A stretch of 34,201 nt of DNA from Gammaproteobacteria bacterium (lineage in GTDB: Bacteria > Pseudomonadota > Gammaproteobacteria > SZUA-229). The stretch lies in the NCBI GenBank assembly GCA_022340645.1, contig JAJDNP010000089.1, positions 1 to 34,201 on the forward strand, read 5' to 3'. This document shows positions 8,654 to 16,854 of this stretch, piece after piece. Under the pieces are notes generated by a model. It ran no database searches. It saw nothing but the letters and a program-made list of their open reading frames with translations, and was not told the DNA's origin. Position 1 is the stretch's first letter. Every line of letters starts with the position of its first letter. A program made the translations under genes and the position numbers.

Positions 8654-9389
8654 TATTTTAATCGTATTTGATGCCGCCGGGTGCACACATGTGTCCATGG
8701 TTACAGCAACCGAACTCGCCGCTGCAATGCAGGCAGGCTTGCAGGCCCTCTATATCGAGGATAATGACCTGTTAAATGCCGTCGAGCTTCCGTTTACCAG
8801 GGAAGTGTCATTATATACTGCAGCGATAAGCCATATCGATTCAAGTGTGATGTTACAGAAATTTCGCAGCGATGCGGAAAGCATTAAAAAACAGATTGAA
8901 GAGGTTGCAGTTACCAGCAGAGTGTCATTCAGCTATAGTTCAATGCGCGGCCATAAAACCCAGATCATAAAAAATCGAACAGCAGAAGTGAACATGGTGC
9001 TTATTCCTGCAGTCTATTCCGGCAAAGGCAGAAGACAGGATCATTTATCAAGACGTGAAGTCGTAGTTGTTTATGAGACAAATAATACCGCCAATGATAA
9101 AGCGTTGAATATTGCCCTGTCCCATGCGGTTAAAAAGAATCAGAGGCTAGTTGTTATCCTTGGCGATGCGCATTCAAGGAAACATGTCGAGAGCCTGACC
9201 AGCGCCTATAATAGCAATACCGTAATCCAGATTGCGAACCTGTCACACGTGGAAGAGGCCATTTTGTTACTCTACAGACATGCACCGGCTTTGCTTGTGT
9301 TTGCACAGGACAGTGAGCTGGTCAGCGATGAAAAGCTGTTGCTGCGGCTGATAAATTCACTGGAAACTGACCTTTTACTGGTAGCTTAA
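8634..9389 (+). CDS. Usp-like protein, probable tandem Usp fold, coupled to the Lon-related protease
   Basis: Protein of 251 residues, function unknown. The first half opens with a beta strand (NILIVFD), then a helix and ALYIEDNDLL...LPFTREVSLY, a pattern I associate with universal stress proteins. The second half restarts with REVVVVYETN and an alpha/beta pattern ending DLLLVA, suggesting two Usp-like domains in tandem. The ATP-binding G-x2-G-x9-G(S/T) motif typical of UspFG proteins is not visible, so nucleotide binding is doubtful. I chose ATG 8634, which overlaps the protease stop by 20 bases; ATG 8595 is an upstream alternative giving 264 residues. The overlap implies co-translation, so a role as adaptor or partner of the protease is reasonable but unproven. 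Confidence 0.7.
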   Translation: MNSNQNNILIVFDAAGCTHVSMVTATELAAAMQAGLQALYIEDNDLLNAVELPFTREVSLYTAAISHIDSSVMLQKFRSDAESIKKQIEEVAVTSRVSFSYSSMRGHKTQIIKNRTAEVNMVLIPAVYSGKGRRQDHLSRREVVVVYETNNTANDKALNIALSHAVKKNQRLVVILGDAHSRKHVESLTSAYNSNTVIQIANLSHVEEAILLLYRHAPALLVFAQDSELVSDEKLLLRLINSLETDLLLVA

Positions 9390-9517
9390 GCCCGTGGTTA
9401 AAGCTGTTTTGATCGTGAGTAAATCAATATAAGCTGACTTATATGTAATTATTGGCTCAACCTCCAGGATCGATACTGAAGGTTCGTTTTTGGTAAAAGA
9501 AAAACTTTTTATTTCTT

Positions 9518-9701
9518 CCGCAAATGAGCGCAAATACACGCAAATGAAAATATTGTGAGTGGGTAATTAGCAGGCAAAGATAAGGCTTTGCCATTCCCGG
9601 CATGTGATTAAACAAACGTTTGTTACATAACTTATGTAGTTCTAAGGTTAAATATAGAAATTATCAAGATATAATTTGCGTGTATTTGCGTTCATTTGCG
9701 G
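9518..9701. repeat. Foldback repeat, 28-base arms with one mismatch
   Basis: Left arm 9518-9545 begins CCGCAAATGAGCGCAAATAC. Right arm 9674-9701 is its reverse complement with a single mismatch, leaving an interior of about 128 bases. Within each arm the unit CGCAAAT recurs. It lies in the 440-base gene-free gap after the Usp-like gene. The arms closely match those at 26800-27022, but the interiors differ. Confidence 0.85.
9611..9624. promoter_or_regulatory. 14-bp perfect palindrome AACAAACGTTTGTT
   Basis: A perfect palindrome with a central CG, similar in shape to LacI/PurR-family operators (GCAAACGTTTGC core). It is inside the loop of the foldback repeat, about 225 bases before the DUF3175 gene. 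No regulator gene is nearby, so its role is open. Confidence 0.25.
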
Positions 9702-9780
9702 ATAATAATAAAGCCGTAGGCCTGCATGAGGTAGGTTGCAGGCGTTTGTTGCTTAATCTGCTAAGGGACATTATATTAAT

Positions 9781-9832
9781 TCTCGCAGAGGAATGATTAT
9801 TATGTTTGTGTATTCTTAGCGCCTCTGCGAGA
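9781..9832. repeat. Short foldback repeat, 11-bp perfect arms
   Basis: TCTCGCAGAGG (9781-9791) is exactly complementary to CCTCTGCGAGA (9822-9832) across a 30-base AT-rich interior. It belongs in style to the GCAGAG foldbacks of this window and ends just before the TTG start proposed for the DUF3175 gene, so it could fold over that gene's ribosome binding region. Confidence 0.7.
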
Positions 9833-9836
9833 AAAA

Positions 9837-10199
9837 TTGTTTTTCTCTATTGATGCTTCTGGCTTTACCAGGAAGTTAAATAATATTTATCAGCAGTTGC
9901 CAGCCGTGAATAAAAAGAAAACACCGAAGCCAGAATACTGGTCAGCAAAAGTTACCAATGAGAGTAATGCGCTTGATCTTGAAAAAGGCATATTCACCTG
10001 GAAAGACCCGGTGCAAATTGCACTATCGCTTAAGCGCTCGGCCGACAGCAGTCATCGGCGAAAAGCAGAGCCGTTCCGTTCAGCCATGTCTATGCTGGTT
10101 TTTTACATCAACCGAGCAGGCAGCAAGCTGAACGCCGAGCAGAAATTAATTCTGCAACAGGCGAAAGAAGAATTACGAAAGCTTTATGGTAAAACCTGA
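9837..10199 (+). CDS. DUF3175 family protein
   Basis: Small basic protein. The body from about residue 34 (EYWSAKVTNESNALDLEKG, then SLKRSAD, HRRKAEPFRSAMSMLVFYINRAG and AKEELRKLYGK) fits the DUF3175 family as I remember it; no function is established. The start is uncertain. TTG at 9837 has a weak GAG-type site upstream and gives 120 residues, but the first 23 residues lie directly against a foldback repeat and look unconserved. GTG at 9906 would give 97 residues, closer to the usual family length of about 100. It stands alone, convergent with the small acidic protein gene 21 bases downstream. Confidence 0.75.
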   Translation: MFFSIDASGFTRKLNNIYQQLPAVNKKKTPKPEYWSAKVTNESNALDLEKGIFTWKDPVQIALSLKRSADSSHRRKAEPFRSAMSMLVFYINRAGSKLNAEQKLILQQAKEELRKLYGKT

Positions 10200-10220
10200 A
10201 ATATCCCGCTCTGGCCTGAC

Positions 10221-10472
10221 TCACGGATTGTCAGGGTCTCCGGGACCTGCCGGTATCCATAGCCCGTAGTCACACCTGAAAACAGACGTTCCGCTTTTTA
10301 TATACGTACCGGAATGGAAACTTTTATCATTAAAATAACAGACCGGTTCGCCCGGAACCTGCTGACGTAATGTTTCAATATCTTCATCTTCGCCACTCTC
10401 GTCAACTATCGGTGATGTATTTAATTCTGGATCAGGTGCGCCGACATCTGTGATATGTTTTGTTTCAGTCAT
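10221..10472 (-). CDS. Small acidic protein, DUF1496-like C-terminal half
   Basis: Protein of 83 residues with a well-placed GGGAG seven bases before its ATG, which supports a real gene. The N-terminal 40 residues are acidic and look disordered (DESGEDEDIE). The C-terminal part, VCYFNDKSFHSGTYIKSG then VFRCDYGLWIPAG, has two cysteines around a short beta hairpin and resembles the DUF1496 pattern (CxY-x-YS-x-G...C...G-W). That likeness is from memory and weak. No signal peptide or membrane segment is visible. Function unknown. Its neighbours give no clue. Confidence 0.65.
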   Translation of the reverse strand: MTETKHITDVGAPDPELNTSPIVDESGEDEDIETLRQQVPGEPVCYFNDKSFHSGTYIKSGTSVFRCDYGLWIPAGPGDPDNP

Positions 10473-11205
10473 TATTTATCTCCCGTAGAGATTCACGCTT
10501 GCGAATCAGCCGTATTCCAGAAAAGTAGATTATCACAATTTACACGATATGAATTATTTTATCCGGAGCTGGTTGTGATCCTTCTTGATTAGCATCAAAA
10601 CATTAGTGAATGGTGCCAGGTAAATAGTCCAGTGTGAAAAAAATGCACCAGGCAATTTGTATGCACAGGCAAGATGAAATAATCTCAGCCTGCTGCCATT
10701 TGAGGCAGGTGTTATTAATATTTTGCAAAAAATGGGTGAACTTGTCGAAATGTGTATGTTCAAATTTCATAATACTGGATATTCGCTGAATTTCAGATTC
10801 ATTTAAGGTTGATACGCTAGTATTACATTGCACGCCATTATGGGGGGTTGATAGACGGAACAAGATTTCCCCTTTTGAATTAAGTGCAAACTATGTGCGG
10901 CTGCCTTCGGGCAGCCGTTTTTTTTGCAAGTACAACAACTTACAATTTATATACCGTTCAGCCGAAACTGTCATTATTTCGACATAAATAAAGAGTTTTC
11001 TTCAGAACCTACTATATTTTGTGAATCATCTGGTTATGTGAAATTTCCGTCTATTACCGTAAACAAAAAAACCAGCTGTGCTCGAAATATAAATTCCTGA
11101 AAAATAATAATTTATTACCATTTTTGATTGCATTTTGTTGATTGCATTCAGCTGGACGCTGCATTAGCTGCTCCTGATGCAATGTCTGTAGATTGGAGAG
11201 CGACC
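10473..11205. other. Gene-free stretch with an orphan terminator
   Basis: About 730 bases without a convincing gene. A minus-strand frame at 10603-10863 has a GGGGA before a TTG codon but no recognisable domain and an improbable cysteine-rich composition. The clear signal is the plus-strand intrinsic terminator at 10898-10925, which has no plus-strand gene between it and position 10199. The last 80 bases are upstream sequence of the TPR gene, including the short direct repeat TTGATTGCATT (near 11125 and 11139). Confidence 0.5.
10898..10925 (+). terminator. Intrinsic terminator with UUCG loop, no gene upstream
   Basis: CGGCTGCC-TTCG-GGCAGCCG (10898-10917) is a perfect 8-bp GC-rich stem closed by a stable UUCG loop and followed by eight T residues. 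This is a textbook rho-independent terminator for plus-strand transcription. The nearest plus-strand gene ends about 700 bases upstream, beyond a gene on the other strand, so it probably ends a separate non-coding transcript. Confidence 0.88.
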
Positions 11206-12087
11206 ATGTCAAGTTATCGGTTTTTAAAACCAGCTACTGCCACAGCTTTTTGTGCAATATTAGTGTCAGTGCGGAAAGTCCGATTATTTACATTTTTTCT
11301 GGCTTTAAGCTGTTCCTTGCCTGTGCTGGCGCATGGTCCCGGAGATGAACAAATCAGGATGATTACAGCCCAGCTTGAGGAACAGGGCGATTCACCGCAG
11401 CTGTATGCGAAAAGAGCGCGCATTTATCAGGATAACCAGCACTGGCAGGAAGCCATGTCTGATTTTAATAAAGCAGCGGAACTTGACCCGGATAATGTTG
11501 ATTACGATCTGGATCGCGCCAGCTTGTGTTATGACGCCGGCGAGTATCAGCGAAGTCTGGATTTTGTTGATCTCTACTTGTTACGGCGCGAAGGCACGGC
11601 AGAGGCATTACTAATTAAGGCCCAGTCATATCTTGCATTAGAAGACTATCAACGGGCGGCAAAATCCTACGAATCAGCGTTGTCTGATGCAGCTGGTCAA
11701 TTTTCCCCGGAATATTACGTGGAATTTGCCGATACCTTAACGAAAACGGGTGATAAACGAAAAGCGCTGCAGGTGCTGCAGCAGGGTATCAATCAAATAG
11801 GCGCTATAAGCGTTTTTCAGGTAAAGGCGGCGGAGCTGGAAGTTGACCTCAAGCTTTATGACTCAGCACTGAAGCGTATAGACCAGATTCTTGGCCAGTC
11901 ACAGCGAAAAGATATCTGGCTGTCACGTCGTGCGGATATTCTGGCCAGTGCAGGTCGGGATAAAGAAGCGCAGCAGGTATATCAGCAGGCTTATAGCGCA
12001 TTACAGCAATTGCCACAGCGCCTGCAAAATCTGCAGGTTTCAAGGGAGCTGGAAACTGCATTGTTGGCACGCATTGATAGTCAATAA
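11206..12087 (+). CDS. Exported tetratricopeptide-repeat protein
   Basis: Protein of 293 residues. The N-terminus has a basic patch (VRKVR) followed by a hydrophobic run (LFTFFLALSCSLPVLA) ending in a likely signal peptidase site before HGPGDE, so export to the periplasm is expected. The rest is helical with TPR-like units, clearest at QLYAKRARIYQDNQHWQEAM and onward (NKAAELDPDN), and less regular repeats to the end. The start at ATG 11206 is supported by GGAGA six bases upstream; this leaves a long n-region of about 25 residues, so a GTG at 11263 or 11269 is possible. The phosphatase gene follows 67 bases later on the same strand and may be co-transcribed. TPR proteins act as binding scaffolds; the partner is not evident. 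Confidence 0.85.
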   Translation: MSSYRFLKPATATAFCAILVSVRKVRLFTFFLALSCSLPVLAHGPGDEQIRMITAQLEEQGDSPQLYAKRARIYQDNQHWQEAMSDFNKAAELDPDNVDYDLDRASLCYDAGEYQRSLDFVDLYLLRREGTAEALLIKAQSYLALEDYQRAAKSYESALSDAAGQFSPEYYVEFADTLTKTGDKRKALQVLQQGINQIGAISVFQVKAAELEVDLKLYDSALKRIDQILGQSQRKDIWLSRRADILASAGRDKEAQQVYQQAYSALQQLPQRLQNLQVSRELETALLARIDSQ

Positions 12088-12154
12088 CTTCAGCTAAATA
12101 CAGATTATAAAAATAAGCCAACCAGCATTTTTAAGGCATAGAAGAGATAGAGGC

Positions 12155-14716
12155 ATGCAAAAAGAATATTTTAAAGCAGTTTTTGTTCCAGTTATTTCAC
12201 TGCTCCTGCTGTTAACACATTTATTTACAACGCCAGTGTATGCCGCACTGGAACGGCAGCCATATTTGCAGAGTGTCAGCGACACTCGTGTAGTATTACG
12301 CTGGAGAACCACATCGTCCGCCACCAGTCGAGTCAGTTACGGCCCGGCTGTCGGCAATTTGAACACCAATGTTGATAATTCCAGTTCCACTACCGAACAC
12401 GAAGTAGTGATTACAGGATTAAACCCGAATACAAAATATTATTATTCAGTCGGCTCAACATCAGGCACTGTCGAAGCGGGTAATAACGCCAATTATTACT
12501 TTACTACCGCCCCCAATACCGGCTCAAACCGAAAAATCCGTATCTGGGCGATTGGTGATCCGGGAACCAACAGCGCCGATCAGCATAACGTCAGGGATGC
12601 GTATTACAACCTGGACAATGCTGAAACCGATGTCGTGTTAACGCTGGGTGATAATGCCTATGACAATGGTACGGATAGTGAATACACTACTAATTTCTTT
12701 AACGTCTACAAGGACCTGTTCAGACATGCGCCAGTGTGGGCGACGCGAGGTAATCATGAGAAGGATCTTGCTGTGCATGAAACGGCTTTTACCCACCCAA
12801 AGAATGCCGAGGCTGGAGGCGTAGCCTCCGGCTCCGAGCTTTATTATTCATTTGATTACGGCAATATCCACTTTGTGTGCCTGGATTCATTTACCTCAGC
12901 GAATTTGAACGGCTCGGCCATGTATACCTGGCTGGAAAATGACCTGGCCTCCACTACGCAGGAGTGGATAATCGCGTTCTGGCATCATCCACCCTATACC
13001 CGCTCCAGCGACCATGACTCCGACACAGAGGCGGGGCTGAAAATAACCCGTGAAAAAGCCAACCCAATCCTGGAAAAATACGGCGTGGATTTACAGCTGG
13101 GCGGACACAATCATTTTTACGCACGAACCTACCTTATCAACAACCATTATGGCAAGTCGAATACATTCAGCCTGGCAAATCACGCCATCGATGCAGGTGA
13201 CGGGCGTGAAAATGGCGATGGTGTCTACAATAAAGGATCAAATCCTGAAGGCGCAGTCTACGTCCTGGCAGGAAGCTCCGGCAAGGTAAATAATTATAAC
13301 CTTGGCCATCCGGCAAATTATACTGAAGATATAAAGCTGGGCTCCATGGTAATTGACGTTCAGGGTGATCGTATGGACGTACGTATGTTGCGTGAAAATG
13401 GCTCCATTCAGGATTACTTTACCATCACAAAATCAGCTTCAACAAACCAGGCTCCACAGGTAAATGCCGGGGCCAGTCAGAATGCTCAAACAGGTGCAGT
13501 CATCAACCTTGATGGCACCGTCAGTGATGATGGTCTGCCAACCACTACACTGACATATAGCTGGAGCAAGGTCAGCGGCCCGGGCACCGTCACATTTGGC
13601 AATACCAGCACGGTGGACACGACTGCGTCATTTTCTGCCGCCGGCAGCTATGTACTGCAGCTGCAGGCCAGTGACAGCTTATTATCAGGCAGCGACAGCG
13701 TTACCATCACAGTTACCGATGCCGGTTCTAACCAGCCCCCCGTAGTGGATGCCGGATCGAACCAGAATGCAGAAACTGGGGTAGTGATTAACCTCAATGG
13801 CACCGTCAGTGATGACGGTCTGCCAGGCAGCGCGCTGACATACAGCTGGAGCAGGGTCAGCGGCCCGGGCACCGTGGCTTTTGGCAATGCCAGCACGGTG
13901 GATACAGCTGCATCATTTTCTGCGGCTGGCAGCTATGTACTGCAGCTGCAGGCCAGTGACAGTTTATTAACGGGCAGTGACATCGTTACCATAATCGTGA
14001 CGACACCGGCAGGCAGCCAGAACCAGGCACCTCTGGTAAATGCTGGCGTCGATCAGAATGCCGTAACTGGAGCTACAGTTCTCCTTTATGCTACCGTCAC
14101 CGACGATGGCATGCCAGGCAGTTCACTGACATACAGCTGGAGCATGGTCAGCGGGCCGGGTAGAGTCAGGTTTGGCAATACCAGCGCCGAGGACACTACG
14201 GTCAGAATTTCTACGCCGGGAAGTTATGTACTTCGGCTTGAAGCCAGCGACGGTGCATTAACCGGTAGCGATGAAATTACTGTCAATATCTCCGATGTTG
14301 TTGATCCAAACCTGGCACCGCAGGTGGATGCCGGTCCTGACCTGAATGCGGCGACGGGTTCACTCAACGCGAGCGTCACCGACGACGGCCTGCCAGATGG
14401 TAGATTAACCTACAGCTGGAGCCTGGTCAGTGGCACGGGTAATGCCACCTTTGGTGATGCCGGTTCACTCAACACCACGGTTTCTTTTTCTGCCGCCGGC
14501 AGTTACGTGCTCAGGCTTGAAGCCAGTGACGGGGCACTATCAGGCAGCGACGAAGTGACGATCACTGTACCTGAGCAGGCTAATACCGGGGGAGATACAG
14601 CTACTGCGGCAGCTGCAGCTGCCGCCGATGTCGGCCTGTTAATCAGCTTGCTGATGGTTCTGCTTCTCCGCTGGTTCGCAGGTAACAGGTTGTTAAAACC
14701 GTATCATCAGGCATAA
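12155..14716 (+). CDS. Exported purple acid phosphatase-like metallophosphoesterase with four PKD/Ig-like repeats
   Basis: Probable secreted or surface phosphatase of 853 residues. A signal peptide (about 1-30, ending VYAA) leads into an N-terminal fibronectin-like domain (about 33-120). The catalytic domain shows the five purple acid phosphatase motifs: GDPG (134-137), GDNAY (165-169) with the tyrosine that gives the Fe(III) colour, GNHE (199-202), HH (277-278) and GHNH (317-320). Four tandem PKD/REJ-like beta domains start near residues 431, 526, 623 and 719; the fourth has lost several residues after ATGS. A hydrophobic helix (about 826-843) followed by arginine and lysine residues ends the protein, resembling a C-terminal anchoring or sorting tail, though no GlyGly-CTERM or PEP-CTERM signature is clear. 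Inorganic or organic phosphate scavenging is the likely role. Confidence 0.9.
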   Translation: MQKEYFKAVFVPVISLLLLLTHLFTTPVYAALERQPYLQSVSDTRVVLRWRTTSSATSRVSYGPAVGNLNTNVDNSSSTTEHEVVITGLNPNTKYYYSVGSTSGTVEAGNNANYYFTTAPNTGSNRKIRIWAIGDPGTNSADQHNVRDAYYNLDNAETDVVLTLGDNAYDNGTDSEYTTNFFNVYKDLFRHAPVWATRGNHEKDLAVHETAFTHPKNAEAGGVASGSELYYSFDYGNIHFVCLDSFTSANLNGSAMYTWLENDLASTTQEWIIAFWHHPPYTRSSDHDSDTEAGLKITREKANPILEKYGVDLQLGGHNHFYARTYLINNHYGKSNTFSLANHAIDAGDGRENGDGVYNKGSNPEGAVYVLAGSSGKVNNYNLGHPANYTEDIKLGSMVIDVQGDRMDVRMLRENGSIQDYFTITKSASTNQAPQVNAGASQNAQTGAVINLDGTVSDDGLPTTTLTYSWSKVSGPGTVTFGNTSTVDTTASFSAAGSYVLQLQASDSLLSGSDSVTITVTDAGSNQPPVVDAGSNQNAETGVVINLNGTVSDDGLPGSALTYSWSRVSGPGTVAFGNASTVDTAASFSAAGSYVLQLQASDSLLTGSDIVTIIVTTPAGSQNQAPLVNAGVDQNAVTGATVLLYATVTDDGMPGSSLTYSWSMVSGPGRVRFGNTSAEDTTVRISTPGSYVLRLEASDGALTGSDEITVNISDVVDPNLAPQVDAGPDLNAATGSLNASVTDDGLPDGRLTYSWSLVSGTGNATFGDAGSLNTTVSFSAAGSYVLRLEASDGALSGSDEVTITVPEQANTGGDTATAAAAAAADVGLLISLLMVLLLRWFAGNRLLKPYHQA
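13445..14577 (+). repeat. Four tandem coding repeats (285-291 bp) in the phosphatase gene
   Basis: Units begin at 13445, 13730, 14021 and 14309. Units 1 and 2 are near-identical at DNA level over long stretches (for example AGCTATGTACTGCAGCTGCA in both), so they arose by recent duplication. Unit 3 is more diverged, and unit 4 diverged further and carries an in-frame deletion near its start. Confidence 0.85.
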
Positions 14717-14828
14717 ACGAGTTTATAAGCTTTTGTCCAGCGCATTCGTTCATATTCTTCCCGGCGACTGTTATGTATATAACTATCACCGGGAGAATAC
14801 ATTTGTGACATCTGATGCGGTGAGATGC

Positions 14829-14840
14829 CTCGCAATGACA
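14829..14840 (-). repeat. Half-copy of TGTCATTGCGAG repeat end
   Basis: CTCGCAATGACA is the exact reverse complement of TGTCATTGCGAG, the left end of the element at 20091-20242. No partner end is visible nearby, so it looks like a remnant. Confidence 0.5.
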
Positions 14841-14914
14841 AAATCATAAAATGTTTTGCGATGCATCCTTCTGGTATTTCACACTCAAAGTCTAATTTTT
14901 TTAAAGTTATACAG

Positions 14915-14942
14915 GCCGTGATACAGCTTTGCTGTTCACGGC
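14915..14942 (+). terminator. Candidate terminator downstream of the phosphatase gene
   Basis: GCCGTGA (14915-14921) pairs with TCACGGC (14936-14942), and ACAG with CTGT inside, around a CTTTG loop. TTTGTT follows, a short T-rich tract. It lies 200 bases after the phosphatase stop codon. Confidence 0.4.
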
Positions 14943-15075
14943 TTTGTTATGGGAATTGCCTGCAAGGTACCTTATGCAGGCCCACGATTGTGCTAACAAT
15001 GAGATCTTGAAAAAAACTATTTTGCTTTTTTTTCGCGTCCTTGACGTTATTCGCGGATCATAATATTTAGTTTTG

Positions 15076-16854
15076 TTAAGTGAGATGCCCTTGTCCACTG
15101 TACAGCGGCTTTAAAACAGATGGCTGTTTATTTTTCTGAGTGTTGATCAACTGCTGTTCCTGTTTAAATGCAGCAGCCAGTTCCGCGCCGTTCCAGGAAG
15201 GTTTATCCGGGCTATACAGGCTTTGGTTCAGCTTGCGGATATGCTGGCCGAGCTGGAGTGAACAATGTTCAGTGATCTGGCTTAAATTGGTCAGTTCCTT
15301 ATCGTCATAACATAGCTGCGCCCATTCGATCAGTGCGGTTTTTGTATTGATAGCATCATTTTTGCCGGCGTATTTAATAACATCAGCCACTGCAGATTTA
15401 GCGCTTGCGCCTGGTGTTTTACCGCTTGTTTTTGACTGTGCTTTGTCTGCCCCCGGTTTTTTTAACATTAATGCAAGCGTAATTAACCAGGCTGCTGCAA
15501 AAAGCAATGTCAGCCATTTCCAGTAAGTATCATGTTGCTCAATTGCTAAGGCTGGTTGCTGTTTCTGGCTATCGATGGCTATCGGTTTTTGTTGTGCTGC
15601 GGCATTTTGTGTTGGTACGGGCGGGGTTGCTGCCCTGTTTACCTGTGCACTGCCAGTAACGCTGAGGGTAATCGGTGCAATCGTTGCAGTTTCCTTTTTG
15701 TTCGTTTTTGTGTTCCACCAGTGCAGCCTGATTTCCGGCAGTGTGTAATTTCCGGCGCTGGCGGGTATCAGCGCTACCTTAATCTGTTTAACGCCCGTTA
15801 TTCCTTTATCGTCCTGCCTGTTTTCTGTGACGGCTTTATCAGGATACTGTTTTAAACCGTTAACTTCTTCAAATTTCATGTCCGGTAATTGCACGCCCGT
15901 TAATCCCTCTGCAACAACAGTAATGGTGCGTGTAACCGGTTCGCCGGCCTTAATATTTTTTATATCGTCCGACCATTCTTCTTCTAACTGCACATTGCTT
16001 GCAGGTAACCAGTCCTGCAGGTTTATGTCTGCCGGTGCTGGTTTAACATTGATGCTGACCGCTTTGCTGCGTACACGTTTTAAATCCCCGGTCATGCGGA
16101 ACTGGTCAAAGATGCTTCTAGGCTGTGTCGCGTTGACGCGGCCTTCAAAGGTTGCCGGATAAATTGTCAGCTGGCCGCTTTTCTGCGGAAAAATAGCGTA
16201 ACGGCGTTCAAAGACATCATAACGTGTACCGCTGCGCGTGGTCTGATACTGGTCCTCGCCAAGTAATTGAATAATAGCGTCCGGGTCGCTGGTTTCAGGT
16301 TCGGTTAACGAGGCGTTGTTGATGCCGACAGTACGTAATAATCGAATGGTATAAATAAACTGTGACTGCACCCAGCCGGTTTTATTATCAATTGAGTTTT
16401 CCAGAAAAATTTTGGCTGGAACAGTCGCGCTGCCATCTGGGGAAGTACCGTTGGACGAGGCGTTGTGGGTAACTGTTACCTGGATGGCCGGGCTGACATC
16501 CTGGCCGAAGCTTATCGGCGGGATGGTAAATTTGCCTATATCTTTCGCGATAACGGCTAGATCCCAGGATTTTTTCATGGTCCAGTTACCATTGATAGAA
16601 CGCATATTGGTACTTTGGCTGCTGCTTAAGATGTCAAAGTGTTCATAGACCGGGCCAAAATCAGGATCACCATCTACACTGCTGTCTGCTTCATATATCA
16701 AATGAAATGAATCATCTACTGCAACCGGGTTACGGCTGGTTGTTACCGTTATATTGGCAGCATATGCAGTTGTAGCTGTTAGCACAGTGCACAACAGCAG
16801 TATTAACGACAGGGCGGTTGTCATTGTTGTTTGTTGTTTGTCATTCATTACCAT
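15076..16854 (-). CDS. batD: BatD-like oxygen tolerance protein
   Basis: Last gene of the Bat operon; 592 residues. A signal peptide (ending TTAYAA near residue 33) is followed by a long beta-rich periplasmic region with the BatD pattern (TSRNPVAVDDSFHLIYE at the start, then repeated Ig-like strands such as EPVTRTITVVAEGLTGVQLP), one membrane segment at about 445-464 (WLTLLFAAAWLITLALML), and a cytoplasmic tail of about 125 residues. BatD proteins accompany BatA and BatB von Willebrand proteins and MoxR ATPases; Bacteroides bat genes were linked to aerotolerance, but the biochemical role is unknown. The ATG at 16854 lies inside the last codons of the upstream gene (7-base overlap, ATGGTAA), with no Shine-Dalgarno, so translation is coupled. 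A second in-frame ATG lies six bases on. Confidence 0.9.
   Translation of the reverse strand: MVMNDKQQTTMTTALSLILLLCTVLTATTAYAANITVTTSRNPVAVDDSFHLIYEADSSVDGDPDFGPVYEHFDILSSSQSTNMRSINGNWTMKKSWDLAVIAKDIGKFTIPPISFGQDVSPAIQVTVTHNASSNGTSPDGSATVPAKIFLENSIDNKTGWVQSQFIYTIRLLRTVGINNASLTEPETSDPDAIIQLLGEDQYQTTRSGTRYDVFERRYAIFPQKSGQLTIYPATFEGRVNATQPRSIFDQFRMTGDLKRVRSKAVSINVKPAPADINLQDWLPASNVQLEEEWSDDIKNIKAGEPVTRTITVVAEGLTGVQLPDMKFEEVNGLKQYPDKAVTENRQDDKGITGVKQIKVALIPASAGNYTLPEIRLHWWNTKTNKKETATIAPITLSVTGSAQVNRAATPPVPTQNAAAQQKPIAIDSQKQQPALAIEQHDTYWKWLTLLFAAAWLITLALMLKKPGADKAQSKTSGKTPGASAKSAVADVIKYAGKNDAINTKTALIEWAQLCYDDKELTNLSQITEHCSLQLGQHIRKLNQSLYSPDKPSWNGAELAAAFKQEQQLINTQKNKQPSVLKPLYSGQGHLT

Larger units (their letters stand above)
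14717..15075. other. Gene-free stretch between convergent phosphatase and batD genes
   Basis: No gene is supported. The stretch has a hairpin near 14753-14800 (CCCGG...CCGGG, no T-tract), a half-copy CTCGCAATGACA at 14829-14840 of the MITE-like element found at 20091, a likely terminator at 14915, and a solo foldback half (CGCGTCC...TTCGCGGAT) at about 15033-15059. Confidence 0.55.

Noticed and set aside
10603-10863. Minus-strand frame of 86 codons with GGGGA before TTG
   Set aside because: Odd cysteine-rich composition, no domain, and it lies opposite the candidate small RNA region.
12062-12078. Sigma-54-like sequence TTGGCACGCATTGATAG near the end of the TPR gene
   Set aside because: The -12 GC is missing, and it lies within a coding sequence.
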